Origin: Scalesia atractyloides
Taxonomy: Eukaryota; Streptophyta; Magnoliopsida; Asterales; Asteraceae
Assembly (NCBI GenBank): GCA_947069175.1
Contig: CAMTDV010000018.1
Location: 40,808,869-40,872,868 of the forward strand
Direction: 5' to 3'
Length of the DNA stretch: 64,000 nt
Below, piece after piece: positions 40,601 through 53,262 of this stretch. The notes beneath the pieces are model-generated. The model saw only the letters and a program-made list of their open reading frames with translations. It did no database searches and was not told where the DNA came from. Position numbers and translations under genes: made by a program. The stretch's first letter is position 1. Each line of letters opens with the position of its first letter.

Positions 40601-43035
40601 TGTCACACCGTCAAATTACCACTTACGGAGTTTTACCGTGAGGCGTATGACATACCAGGATCTAGCCACTAATCATGTTGAACTAATATTAAATAATATA
40701 AAACAAAGTCATCATATCCAACATGAATAGTGAACTTCAAATTAAACATTTCAAACATAGTATGTGTTCAGCGGAAGTAATGTAAACATCTCAACAATTG
40801 AAATCAAAATGTTTTAAAACATAAAGTACTAATGTTTGCAATCTAGTATCATGCCCCATGACACTCCAACTCCTCCGACTCCAAGCTCTCATGCAAGATT
40901 TATCTAACGACCTACAAGCATGCAGAAAAAGTGTATCATCGATTAAGCCGGCGAGTTCACAATTTAGTTAACGTAAAACAAGTAGGTGTTTAGTTTAAAG
41001 AGACGTCAATACTAAACTCGATACCGAAGTGATTGTTATTTTTGTGGTGCCCTCATCAATGCCTATCAACATTGGCTTTGTGTTTAAGGTCCTTAGTTCA
41101 CGCCCGTCCTCCCAGGTACGGTGTGAGGATTGTCAAGCCTAATAGCGCTATGAACTAACACCCGTTGCCTCCAAGGTAACTAGTTTTGGTAGTAAGTAGG
41201 GACTTTCATGATAGAGTTTGAGTTTATTAACTAACATCAAAACTAAACTACAACATTGTAAAAAGTATTCCTCCAAGGAATAGTTGTTTGTCCCCCAGGG
41301 TGCATGCTTGTGAAAGTGTAGTGAACTCACCTTAGTTTACTCGGTAATTGTTAATGTGTCTTTACACGTTAGGTAAGTGTTAGGTCCGCTACACGCGACC
41401 AAATGTACGTTAAATGTTGGTAAGTATGCATGTAGAGTTTGCAATACCCTAAGTGTCCAAACAACTAAGTGTTTGTTGTGATCAGATTAACATGTTTTAT
41501 CATACAGTAACACACAATGGGTCTCTCTAGTTCTCTAGTTGGTGACTAGTAATGCGATTTAAGCAACTCGGATAAAAGTTTACTAATAAACACGGAGCAA
41601 GTAACCAAAACCCTGAACCCTTAACAAAATCCGAAACCCAACATGTAATACATCAACTCAAATACCATGTATAACCACGGACAACACATGTACATCTAAC
41701 CTCGGATATCATGCAAACACATACAAACTCGGATATCATGCAATATGTTTAAAAAATACATATCACCCTATATATACATATCAGTAAACTCGGATGTCAT
41801 GCAATGTTTAACAAATTCAGACTCCATACATAAACCCCTCCCAAACTCGGATCCTTTGATAATTTCGGATATATCCAAGCATACGCTCCTAAAATCGGAC
41901 AAACATTCATCTCACACACATAAATTCGGACCCTCTTATACACATATAAATCCAAAAGTTTCATCGTTTACACATAAGTTCAAAAGTATCCTCATATACT
42001 CATAAATTCAGACTCCCTTAAGGCTCATAAACTAAGACATGTTCAAAGGTATATGCTCGGACTCACATAAACGCAATTAAACTCGGATTCATAAAACGCC
42101 TTACATAAATTTGGACTCCTTGAGTTAAACTCGGACTCCTTGATGTTATTTAGACAAGCTCGAACTAGCATGCTTGATAAATTCGGACATGACTCCATGA
42201 GATTAAACTCAGACATCATTCTCATGAAGTTAAACCCGGATCCTGAGTTCTTGAAACTCAGACTTTGTGACTTCACTAAGTCGGGTTATTTACAAACGCG
42301 CAGTAACACATAATTAAGCCGAAATAAACAACAGTTTATCCGTACAACAGTTTCAATTCTATGATCAAAACCCTAATCTCAGTAGTGTAATCAATCATAT
42401 CAGTAGTTTAGTATTCCTAATATATCAAAGGCATCACTAATCATCAACCAGCAGTTTCATATTCATCAAGTATGATCAATTACACTCAATCAATTGCTTG
42501 GATCATCTAGGGTTTGCATGAATCAAAAGAACAAGCTATTAACATAAACATAAACACATACCTTTGATTCAATCTAATGTTTGCTCTAGGAGGATTGAAA
42601 TGATCAAGATTGAGGATGGAGAATTGTGTTGCAAGACAAAATGACTAGAGAAAGGATTGAGAAGAATAAACTGACGTACAATGATTTTGGAAAGTTTTAG
42701 GGGTTGAAGTAGTTTTATTAGAGTTTCACTAATAACTCTAAACACCCCTAACTATATAACTTCTACACAAAACACATAATTATCATGTAACTCACATTTA
42801 AGACACATAATTCACGTATTTGACAAGCAACATATAATTTCATGTAACAGTCCATTTATAATTATTCATGTTAGTCACCAATGTTCAAGAATTAACTTGT
42901 GTGTGCCTTCTGGTAATTCTCCAAATAACCATCATAGACCCTATTAACTAACCCTAGTTAAATGCAGTGCTATAAATGTATGTCTAAATTAACTGTGGTT
43001 AGGTTAAAGTTAACCTAAATTTGCGGGCTGTCACA
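40601..43035 (-). mobile_element. Solo LTR S (2435 bp)
   Basis: It begins tgtcacaccg and ends gctgtcaca, flanked by cccac (40596-40600) and accac (43036-43040), one base apart from a perfect duplication. Joining the flanks gives an in-frame LINE reading. No second LTR, primer site or gag is present, so it is a solo LTR left by recombination. The minus-strand TATA-like gttatatagt at 42751-42760 suggests minus orientation. Between 41690 and 42260 the word aactcgga recurs about fifteen times at irregular steps. Confidence 0.8.
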
Positions 43036-44135
43036 ACCACACTGTTAACCGTTTTTTAAACGTGTCGAGAACGGGTTTCCAACCCTTTACTAAGTTCATG
43101 TTAGCTCCAACTTGAAGTCCCAAATATTTAAATGGGAACGATCCCACCCTACATCCTCAAGATTGTGGCCATATCTTGTACTTGAGCATCATCAATCCCG
43201 ACCCCAAAAAAGCTACTCTTTGCAAAATTTACCCGTAATCCAGATGCGAGATAAAACACCTCATAATCCTATTTAGGTTATTAGCGTTTTCTACCGACCA
43301 TTCCCCCAAAAAAACCACGTCGTCCGCGTATAGAAAATGTGACAACATGGGCCCATTTTGACCGCACTCAATTCCATTGAAAATACCAATGGAACACGCC
43401 TTCTTTACCACTCCTGACAATGCTTCCATGGCAATGATAAATAGAAAAGGTGAGATCGGGTCCCCTTGTCTAAGCCCCCTCCCACATTGGAACTCTTGTG
43501 TAGGAGATCCATTTACAAGAACCGGGGCTCGAGCCGAGGATACAATTTCCATAATCCAAGATCTCCATCTAGGATGGAAATTCATTTGTTCCAAAATCGA
43601 GTCTAGAAAGCCCCAACTCAATGTATCATACGCCTTTTCCAAGTCCACTTTAATTAACATACCCTCCTTCTTTGAATGTTTCAGCCACGACACTATTTCG
43701 TTCAACCTAAGAGGCCCATCAAGGATGCTTCTATTCGCAAGGAACGCTGTTTGTTCCTCCAAAATAAGTAGGTGAATAACCCCCTTTAGTCGATTCGCCA
43801 AAACTTTTGAGATGACTTTATTTATGCAACCTACCAAACTAATGTGGTGATAATCCGATAGCCCCGCGAGATCGTTTACTTTTGGAATCAATGCAAGGAA
43901 GGATGACACACCCTTGAGTAAAGCCCAGATTGCTAAAAATATTATTGAACAATTTCATGAATTCGGCTTCCACCCCCCCCCCCCAAACACTCCTAAGAAA
44001 CCGGAAATTAATATCGTCCGGACCCGGAGCCTTATCCCCATCACATCCCCAAACGGTGTTTTTTTACTTCGAAAGGCTAAAACGGTCTCACCAATCATCG
44101 GCTTCAAAACCCAACAAGTTGGCCAGGTTTGGACC
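43036..44135 (-). pseudogene. LINE ORF2 reverse transcriptase (part 1 of 4)
   Basis: Minus strand. KAPGPDDINFRF (about 44030) and a broken stretch lead to a 226-codon frame at 43909-43229. It reads FLALIPKVNDLAGLSDYHHI, KVLANRLK, EQTAFLANRSILDG, KVDLEKAYDTLSW, GLRQGDPISPFLF and the catalytic FLYADDVVF. This is a non-LTR RT of the plant L1 type. After 43229 the frame changes and continues to the solo LTR at 43036. The upstream endonuclease domain is absent, as in a 5'-truncated insertion. A run of 13 C near 43972 sits in the broken part. Confidence 0.9.
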
Positions 44136-44460
44136 CTTATACTTTAACAAACAATCATTATACTGCAAAGGTAACATTGGTAATTGGTAATCTAATTAAT
44201 GTAGACACAATTATTAAACTTTAACTCTCACATTTACTTAACCTTCTGCCAAGTTAATACTATAAAGCTAGCCATCATTGTTTTCATTTTTCTAAGAGTT
44301 TAATGTGTGTGCTTTTTTAATATAAGACAATTATGCCACTTAATAGCATAGGGCGACCACCAAGTTTAGGCAATAAAGTAGTTGATCTCTAATTATTTAA
44401 AGACTACTTATATGTTTTAGTTTAAAGTATAGCTTGAGAAGTTTTATCCTAATCAGATGC
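44136..44460. other. No recognisable feature
   Basis: A/T-rich sequence between the end of LINE homology and the first Helitron-like text. No repeat, RNA or coding sign seen. The true LINE 5' edge is uncertain by some tens of bases. Confidence 0.4.
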
Positions 44461-45560
44461 ATGAGGAAAATGAAGAGTAATACTAGAAAGCAGTCTAATC
44501 AAGGCACAACCAAACCTTCTCTAAAATGTAAATCTAGAAGTTTGTTTCAATAATCAGAAGGCCAGGTTAATGCTAATGTAGTAAATTCACGTCGATTAAG
44601 AAGAACTCCTCTAATAGATGTTACCGACGGTTAGTGATACAGTTCAAGTTATATAAAGAATTTATTTTAATTTGTAATATATCTTAATCAGTTTGTTTAT
44701 GTAGTGTCTGTTAGTCATCTAATACAAAGAAGTGAACATGCTCCTAAAAACAATTATAAATGGTTGTTGCTGCAACAACTAGTGGGAGTTGACAAGCTGA
44801 AGCAATAAGCAATACATAACACTAACCGTCCTCATAAAGGAAAAACTGTTACACTTATACCAAATATCAAAAACAGTCCACCCTATTTATCCACACCTCT
44901 TTCTGCATGTCTTTCAGAAGTTCCAGTATAAAGCAGTCAATGTGCTCATAAACACAATTATAAATAGTTGTTGCTGCAACAACCAGTGCCAGTTGATAAT
45001 GCAGCTGAAGCAATACATACCACTAACCGTCTTCATAAAGGAAAACTGTTACACCTATACAAAATATCAAACACAATCCACCCTATTTATCCACACCTCT
45101 TTCTGCATGTCTTTCAAATGTTCTAGTTACGTATGCTTCCTCATATGATGTTAATCTTTCTTCTTTTATAAGTCGTTCTACTATTTTAAATGGTATCGCT
45201 TATGAATCAAGTCCCTTACCACCCAACTTTAAGTTACATCAGACTTCTTTAACTCTTTTACTCTTTAACATCTTTCCAACCGTATTCGTTATCACCTACT
45301 TTAACACCTCCGGGTCCTTGCTCTACAAATGGTACTTTTGTTAATTTTTTAATCGTCAATAACCTTTTTCTTTATTTCAATAAAACATATGCTTTCTATG
45401 AAATCCAACATTTGACACATCCAAGTTCTCTGCCACTAATCTTTAATCCAAATCCGTTATCACCAAACTTAATAACTCCTAGAGGTTGCTCTAGAAACGA
45501 TATGTTTTACTTTTACTAATGAACAATAGCAATATAGTTATTTCCAATATAATTAATTTA
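44461..45560 (+). pseudogene. Probable Helitron N-terminal region with tandem duplications
   Basis: Frames near 44470-44640 read NSRRLRRTPLIDVTDG, like the N-terminal words of plant Helitron helicases. Two copies of a segment of about 200 bases follow (44737-44935 and 44938-45120; shared caattataaat-ggttgttgctgcaaca and ccaccctatttatccaca). A second pair of shorter repeats has the words cgttatcacc and ggtccttgctctaca / ggttgctctagaaa (about 45278 and 45453). Decayed, with introns likely; low certainty. Confidence 0.45.
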
Positions 45561-45760
45561 AAACGATAAGAAACTTATAATTTCTAAAAAATGCAGCATA
45601 TGACACACAAAGTTCTTCGGTTGCTACTTTCGTACGTGCAACTTGAGCTACAAAGGACAAAATGACATGTGTGACTAAGTCTATTACCGTTTCCCCACAA
45701 ATCAATGGTATTAGAATTTAGATATATAGAACTTTATTCTTTTTTCTATTATAACTGTTC

Positions 45761-48334
45761 ATGTCAATGCAGGCTTACATACATACACACCAACATCATA
45801 TCAATTTCGATATTCCAGGTCAACTTTTTGTGCAACATTATTTGATAATACTTTACCTACAAAAAAAAGCTAAATCTAGAGCTACAAGATTTAATACAAA
45901 TGAGATACCTAAATTTGATCTTGATTCCGACGAAACATATTGTTTAAATGTTGTTCAATCTGTTTTTTGGCATATCAAAGAGTAAGAAATTTGTCTATTT
46001 TATTAATATAATTAATCTAATTTATAATAACGTATTTTTTATGTTAAGTTCTAATGCTTTTTATTGATATTGATTGTTTTTCTGGTTAAAGGTTATATTG
46101 ATCATGGAGATCCGATAAATAAATGTCATAGTTGTGGGGCTTTGTTGTGGGATGAAGAAAGAAGACATGGAAATTGTGATTGTAGTAGGACAAGTTTTTC
46201 CCTTTGTTTTAATAGTGGAAATGTTGTGCTTCCTAAAACCAAAGATCCTCCAAGGCTGTTGTACAACTTATATCGCAATAGACATCCAAAGTGTGACCAA
46301 TTCATTAATAACGTTAGGGCTTATAATATGATGTTTGCATTCACTTCAACGGTAGGGAACATCGATTCAACTGTTAATATGGGATAAGGTCCATACGTAT
46401 ATAAAATTAAAGGGAAAAATTATCATCTGTTAGGTGGTTTGATGCCAACACAAGGTGATCGTCCTAAATTTAGTCAGCTTTATATTTACGACACGGAGAA
46501 TGAAGTTTCTAATAGAGAAAATGCTATTAGGTACTACTACTCATCATAATTATTTTCTTTCCTTTTGTATTAACAATAAATATTTCTCGGTAATCATTAT
46601 TTGTTTTCATTTTTTTTACAACTATTACATTCCTACCTATTATTATTCACAGTTTGGGACATGTTGGAAACGTTGAAAATAAAAATACTTTGGATGCTCA
46701 GATAATTAATGATCTTAAGGATCTTTTAGATCATTCCAAACACATGGTACAAAATTATCGAATTGCAGGAGAACGTTTAAATGAAACAGGTGAAAAGAAT
46801 GCACACATCATACTTATTGGAAGAAGACAAACAGATGGAAGAACACATGACCTTCCTACTACTTCTGAAGTTGCTGCCATTGTAGTCGGTGACATCAATA
46901 AATGTTTTGATAAAAGGGACATTATTGTAGAGACTCAAAACAGCCAATTAAAACGCATCTCTGAACTTCACCCTTCATATCTTCCCCTTTAGTATCCACT
47001 TATTTTCCAACAGCAGAAGATGGTTACAGAACCGGTATAAAACACAGAGGCTTGAAAGATGATGGTCAGGGTTCTATAACAGTTCTTACTATGAGAGAAT
47101 TCTTTGCTTACAAGATTCAAGATAGAGATGAAGTTTTTTCACTTTTGCTAAATGCAAGGAGACTTTTCCAGCAATTCTTGGTGGATGCATACACTATGGT
47201 GGAATCGGAAATACTATTCTTTGTTCACAGGCAACAGATAAAACTTTGTTGTGATTCTTATAAAAATATCTCAACTTCAATTGCTTCAGGTAACACAAAT
47301 GCATCAAATAGTGGTCAAAGAGTTATATTGCCATATTCATTTACTGGTGGTGCAAGGTATATGATGCAGAAGTACTTGGATGCCATGGCACTATGTAAAA
47401 CATTTGGATATCCAGATTTGTTTATAACAGTAATATGTAATCCAAAGTGGCTTGAGATTGTAAGGTGTTTAAAAGCAAAGAACCTTAATGCCGAAGACAG
47501 ACCGTATCTTATATGTAGATTGTTCAAAATAAAGCTAGATGAGATCATTAAATATTTAAAAAAACTAAGTGGTTGGAGAAGTCCAATAAGGTAATTTAAG
47601 TTTTAATAGCAAAATATTTAACAATCTCACATCAGTTGTCATTAATCTATTTTTTTAATACTATTGTAAGTTATTGCAGTTGTGCAAACAGTCAAATTTC
47701 AAAAGCGTGGCCTTCCCCATGCTCATATATGTCTTTTCTTGGAGTCTTCTTATAAGTATCCTTGCTCAGAATCTGTTGATTGAGTAATATATGCTGAGAT
47801 TCCTGACAAAGTTGTTGACCCTGACTTGTATGAACTTGTGAAAGAATTCATGATTCATGGTCTATGTGGCGTCGATAATCCAAGTTGTCCATGTATGATT
47901 GACAGTAAATGTTCCAAAAGGTTCCCTAAACCATTTGCAGATCATACTTCTGTTAATAATGAAGGTTATCCGGTTTATAGGAGAAGGGATACTTCACATT
48001 TTGTTGTTAAAGTAGAATTCGATTGAACAATGGATATGTTGTTCCTTGTAATGCTTTTCTCCTTAGAAAGTACCAGGCACATATTAATGTTGAATGGTGC
48101 AACCAATATGGTGTCATCAAGTATTTGTTTAAGTATATCAGCAAGGGTCTTGATAGAGTTACTATTGATGTGAATAAGGACGATTCAGTTAAGCCAAATG
48201 GTAATTATCAGAACGAGCAACAAAATTTTGATGAGATCGAACAATTTAATGATTGTAGATATATATCTGCATGTGAGGCAGCATGGAGACTTTTTAAATA
48301 TGATATACACTATAGCAATCCTGTTGTCGAATGA
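45761..48334 (+). pseudogene. Helitron Rep domain (rolling-circle initiator part)
   Basis: Plus strand exons. They read GYIDHGDPINKCHSCGALLW, FNNVR-like text (FINNVRAYNMMFAFTS) and LYIYDTENEVSNREN; then, after an intron (46531-46652, GT...AG, frame restored as NAISLGHVG), DLKDLLD; then FFAYKIQDRDEVFSLLLNARRLFQQF and FTGGARYMMQKYLDAM ... PDLFITVICNPKW. The HUH site is KFQKRGLPHAHIC near 47690-47730, and the tyrosine motif is IKYLFKYISKG near 48115-48145 with both tyrosines. These are the Rep motifs that nick DNA in Helitron transposition. Stops and frame slips (for example at 48024) make it a pseudogene. Confidence 0.85.
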
Positions 48335-49717
48335 TTACCATTTCATCTTCAAGACGAACAATGTGTTACTTACGAAGATGATTCTGATTTATGTGAGGTT
48401 ATTAACAAGCCTTCGGTTGCTACATCAATGTTTTTGGGTTGGATGGAACGCAACAAAAAGATCCATATGCAAAGACATTTACCTATATCCAGTTTCCAAT
48501 GTATTATGTTTGGAACTCAAAAGAGAAAAAACGGGCAGCTAGACAAAAACGTGGATCTGTTAGAATAATTCATTATGTCCCTCCATCTCTCGGAGAATGT
48601 TATTATCTCAGGATTCTTCAAAAATAAAGTTACAGGGCCAACTTCATTTGAAGATACTCATAACGTCAATTGTCGATTGTACGCTTCTTATGAGGAGGCA
48701 TGTTTTACTTTAGGACTATTGGATGATGACAAAGAGTATGTTACCTGTATTAAAGAAGTCAATGCATGGGCATCCGATAGACATGTTCGTTCGCTTTTTG
48801 TTATTGTTGTTGTCTAAAAGTTTATCCAGACCTGCATCTATACGGTCTCAAACATGGCAGGATATGTCAGATGACATTCTTCATACACAAAAGATTCGTA
48901 CTAAAAAGCCAGGTTATTTATAATCTTTGTATCTATATGTCACACTTACTAATTTTTATTTATGATTTTCCTTTACACGCTTTATCATGTTTAAAAAATG
49001 TTTATATTTTTTGCAGAATTAACTCTCCAACAGAAGAGATTCAGAATCATGCATAAGCTGACATAGAATGGATGCTTAGATACAATGGCAGCACATTGGC
49101 CAATTTTGCCGACATGCCTTCCCCTGATGAACGATATGTCCTTACTTCATCCAATACGTTGATCCATCAGGAACTTCTATATAACAAAGATTTGTTACAA
49201 GTTGAACACACTAACCTTCTAAACAGTCTCACAAGTGAGCAAAGATGTGTTTATCAAACTGTTATGGCTGTTGTTGATAATCAACATGGAGGTATGGTTT
49301 TTTTATAGATATGGTGGTACTTGTAAGATGTTTATTTGGAAAACTTTATCTGCTGCATTGTGTTCTAAAGGTAATATAGTATTAAATGTTGCTTCGTCCG
49401 GTATTGCATCCCCTTTGTTAACTGGTGGTAAAACTGCTCACTCGAGATTTATCATTCCTAATAACATTAACGAGGATTCAGTATGTTCCATTCAACCTAA
49501 TGGTGATCTGGCATGACAAAACTTATCATTTGGGATGAAGCACTAAGACTCACATGCATTGTTTTGAGGCTCTAGATAGAACGTTGCGAGATATTCCTCG
49601 TTTAAATGATGCATCCAACAAAGACAAGCTATTTGGAGGAATGGTTGTGGTTTTTGGAAGGGACTTTAGTAAAATTCTTCCCGCATTCCCAAAGGAAGTA
49701 GACATGACATAGTCGAT
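48335..49717 (+). pseudogene. Helitron PIF1-like helicase, first part
   Basis: It continues the Rep-helicase: a broken PFHLQDEQCVTYE stretch, SENVIISGFF..., HNVNCRLYASYEEACFTLGLL, then a GT-AG intron-like gap at 48913-49016. After it come TEEIQNHA, ADIEWMLRYNGSTLANFADMPSPD, LTSEQRCVYQTVM and the ATPase site. The Walker A motif, normally GGTGKT, reads GGTCKM here, so ATP binding is lost in this copy. VASSGIASPLLTGGKTAHSRFIIP and a DFSKILP relic follow. The frame is cut at 49717 by solo LTR H. Confidence 0.84.
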
Positions 49718-49722
49718 GCTTC
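49718..49722. repeat. Target site duplication of solo LTR H (gcttc; pair at 51426-51430)
   Basis: Perfect five-base repeats. Removing H joins RHDIVDAS to LNSSQLWNHCQVLKL, the expected helicase order. Confidence 0.88.
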
Positions 49723-49966
49723 TGATATGCGCCAAATGCAACATATAAATTATATTAAATAAGGTATAAAATCAACCCTTTTTGTACTAATGTTGGAAAA
49801 CATGTGTTTCTTTGTATACTTTTGATTTTCACGAATAAAAGAGATTAAATGTACAAAAGGAACAAATTAATGACAAAAACCAGCATAAGTACAAAATAAG
49901 GAAATATGATACACTATGCCAACTGTCGAGGTTCACCCCAAGACCAAAAACAACGAATCAAAAGTC

Positions 49967-50276
49967 AAGCACGGGGCCGTGCTTGCTCGACATGTGGCTA
50001 TGCTCCTTCAAGATTCCAGAAATAAGAAAACAAACAAAAGCAGACAAGAGACACGAGGCCGTGTTCCTTGGACACGGATCGTGGCTAACTTCAAGATATG
50101 CAAATCTTGGATAGTATTGCAAGTACAATGGCCATGGGGCCGTGTCGTTGACACAGGGGTCGTGTAAGCATCTGATCTGAAAAGCTAATTAAATGAAGAC
50201 ATAGAAGGTGGAAGACACGGGCCCATGCCCACCAGTCACAGGGCCGTGTGATGCTTCTGTTTCCAGCTATAGATAG
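49967..50276 (+). promoter_or_regulatory. Palindrome cluster and TATA-like box of solo LTR H
   Basis: AAGCACGG-GG-CCGTGCTT (49967-49984, perfect), acacgaggccgtgt (50051), ggccgtgtcgttgacacagg and gacacgggcccatgccc follow. Neighbouring halves also pair, as in CCGTGT...ACACGG at 50059-50076. The TATA-like box follows within 20 bases of the last unit. Confidence 0.7.
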
Positions 50277-50844
50277 GGTGCTTGGTTCCATTCCAACTCA
50301 TCCCTTGGCAAACCACTTCTCTCACACCTACCACCACTCCACCCCCACAATACCACCATCATCCACCACATTCATCCATCATCCGTCCTTAGAGTGTGTG
50401 TAGTAGTCTCGGGATCCAAGATTGATCATATGAGTTTTCATCAAACAAAGGCCAGATTTGGCTAATCTCTTACAACACTTGGTGAAGACAAGTTATTTAT
50501 GTATTACTTTTGATTTCCAAGCTTTGGTTAACTTTTTAATTGGGTATGTATTAATGACTTTAGTAACTAGTTTTTATATTGAAAGTGAATTTTATTCTAT
50601 CATCTCTTCATGTTTTGTTGATTCACTCATTCGTGTCTTTACGGTCTATATAAAGTGCATTAACTGTCTGGAAGGGGGTTAGAAGGGTGGTATGGGTAAA
50701 GTTATTGCCTCGTTCAGTGTATAGATCCTGCGATGACTTGATTCAAGCTTATTAGGACTTCCCTTGAGGTTGATAACATCAAATCGGGGGAAGTAAGAAC
50801 GGCTTCAATCCCTTATAAATAAACTACTATAAAAACTTTAAACC

Positions 50845-51055
50845 GGCATTACGGGACCATGTCCCTACTGACTCAGACCAATATGGCCGAGGGTAGCGTT
50901 ACCTCCAAAAGAAGGACATGCCACATTTTGCATGAATAACTTACTTAATTATCTTTAAATATTCCGGCCTTGTGGCATTGTATCCCTGCTGACTCAGACC
51001 AATATGGTTGAGGGTAGTGTTGCCTCCAAAAGAGGGACATGCCACTATAATGAAG
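50845..51055. repeat. Tandem repeat in solo LTR H
   Basis: Two units of about 120 bases share gactcagaccaatatgg, gagggtagtgtt/gcgtt and ctccaaaagagggacatgcc. They lie in the presumed transcribed part of the LTR. Confidence 0.8.
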
Positions 51056-51430
51056 ATAATCTCTTAAAAATCCCAAAGTGCGAAAATCATTAAAGGATAT
51101 ATAGATAACAAGTCGGAACCAAGTGATTCTATCTGTTCTATTTGTTTCTTTTATTATTTCAGTTTATTTATTTACTTAATTAAAATCTTTTCTCAAAATT
51201 TGGTTAGATTAGACGTTGATGATATTCCAGTATTAAAAGCTCTTGTGTCTTTGGACGACCTCGATATCTTACCATCACTATACTACGCCAAAGATGGGTG
51301 CACTTGCCCTAGCGTGTTGTAGAGAGTAATAATGTTATATCGTGTTTTATGAATTGAAAGCTTGATTAAACGAGTGAAAAGTACCAAAAATATTCTAAAA
51401 TTCATAATCGCTCATATTCACGTCAGCTTC

Positions 51431-52360
51431 CCTCAACTCTTCTCAGCTTTGGAATCATTGTCAAGTCCTTAAGCTTCATGTTAATTTAAGATTGCAAGTT
51501 GGATAAACATGTGATAAAAATGAAATCAAAGAGTTTGCAAATTGGATATTAAAGATTGGGGATGGTGAAATTAGAGAACCAAATGATGGAGATGGCATTA
51601 TTGAAATTTTCGAAGACTTGCTTATTACAGACAAAGTTGATACAATTGGTTCTCTTATATCATTCACATACCTGGATAATTCCAAGAAATGTTTCTGATC
51701 CTGCTTATTTTTTGAGAAAGAGTTATTCTTAGGCCAACACATGAAGTTGTTGATACAATCAATGAAAGATTATTGTCAATGATTCCAGGAACTGAAACCG
51801 TTTATCTAAGTTCTGATAACATTTCAGAGTGAGAAGATGTGTCAGGAATGAATTCTGCTTTGTGGTGTCCTGAAGTACTTAACAGCCTCAAACTATCTGG
51901 TTTACCAAACCATAAGAAAATACTGAAAGAGAATGCTCGGGTCATGTTGCTCTGAAATATTGATCAACCAAATGGCTTGTGTAATGGTACTCGATTGCAT
52001 ATTGTGAAACTTGGTAAGAATCTCATTGAAGCTAAGATAATGACTGGTACGAATATCGGGAACCATGTATTCATTCCTAGGATATGATTAACTCCTTCGG
52101 ATAAGAGGATACCGTTCAAGATAAACAGAAAGCAGTTTCCTCTAGCAGTTTGCTTTGCCATGACTATTAATAAAGGTCCGCCTCTATCACATGTTGGATT
52201 ATACTTGTCACGCCCTGTTTTCACTCATGGACAATTATATGTTTTCGTTTCAAGGGTAAAGAGTAAAAAGGATTGAAGATATTGATATGTGATAAAGACA
52301 GCAAGATTAGCACTACTACAAGTAATGTTGTTTACAAGGAAGTTCTCCAAAATTTGTAAA
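51431..52360 (+). pseudogene. Helitron PIF1-like helicase, C-terminal part
   Basis: Plus strand after solo LTR H: LWNHCQVLKLHVNLRLQVG, EIKEFANWILKIGDGEI, IIEIFEDLLITD, then PTHEVVDTINERLLSMIPG. Next come LKLSGLPNH, NIDQPNGLCNGTRLHIVKLG, FPLAVCFAMTINK (Q lost) and VGLYLSRPVFTHGQLYVFVSRVKS. These are the late helicase motifs, ending in the usual C-terminal words near 52340. Many stops. No clear Helitron CTRR end with hairpin was found in the 110 bases before element E. Confidence 0.84.
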
Positions 52361-52470
52361 AACTGAGAATGTTGTATGTACTTTGGGATGTTGTTTCTTT
52401 ATTTTTACCAATTTTTATATTTTTCATTTTTGTTGCGTTCTAAATAAGACTTGTGCTCTATATTATTAAG
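52361..52470. other. No recognisable feature (Helitron 3' flank)
   Basis: A/T-rich, no coding sign. The expected Helitron terminus (CTRR after a small hairpin) is not evident here. Confidence 0.4.
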
Positions 52471-53180
52471 TGTGACATTTATGCCTTTACAACCATCATA
52501 CAATTCCGAACAATTCCAAATCCAATGAATCTTGTGTTTCATTCCCGGGAATTGTATAATTACATGTGACATTCACACATTTAAGTCCATGTACAATTTC
52601 GACACCTCGAAGCTTGTCTGGAAGTTATACGTAAATTATTACGCAAACGTAATTAGTTTAATGTGACATACACTCTGGAAAAATGACATAAGCTAAACAT
52701 ACACTAAATACCATTTACATAACTTAGAAATATGTTTTGAAGGATTCGGTATGGCAAAAACATGCTTATTCAACTTCAGGGACTATTTGCGACAAACTGT
52801 GAAAGTCTACCGATTCTCGTATTTTTGAATACGGACCTTTTGTAGACATCCAGAAATTTTTGTAATCAATAAAATCTTTTATTTTATTGATGAGAATGCA
52901 AAAATATCGTTTGTTGCGCAATTTCAGTCATTTTCGTGTTCGTTAAAGCGTTCGTCATAATTAAGCGAAAAACGCAACCGTACAACCAGACGAACCGACA
53001 TCCACCACATTTTTTAGCATAAGTCAAGTCACATATACTTTAACATCCTCATAGAACTTAAAAATTAGGTTAACGGGTGTTAGAAGTGGCAAAACGCGAC
53101 GAAATAAGTCCAGGGGCCAAATCTGCCAATTTTTGAAACTTACGCCCCTGTTAGGGCCTTACGTTCCATAATACCATAGT

Positions 53181-53197
53181 CCATACGGTCCGTGTGG
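53181..53197 (+). promoter_or_regulatory. Palindrome in element E U3 (copy at 61807-61823)
   Basis: CCATACGG-T-CCGTGTGG here, CCATACAGTCCGTATGG in the 3' LTR; each copy has one imperfect pair, at different positions. About 75 bases on is atatttatatgcc, a second TATA-like word. Confidence 0.6.
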
Positions 53198-53262
53198 AGT
53201 CTGATCGGAGTTTCGCGCTCCGGTCAAAGACAATATTTATATGCCCTAATTACCCTTAACAA

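Larger units (their letters stand above)
49723..51425 (+). mobile_element. Solo LTR H (1703 bp)
   Basis: It starts tgatatgcgccaaatgcaac and ends ttcacgtca, with the gcttc duplication. A palindrome cluster (49967-50250) leads to ctatagatag (50267-50276), a TATA-like box, so orientation is plus. No primer site, second LTR or coding region. A tandem repeat is at 50845-51055. Confidence 0.83.
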
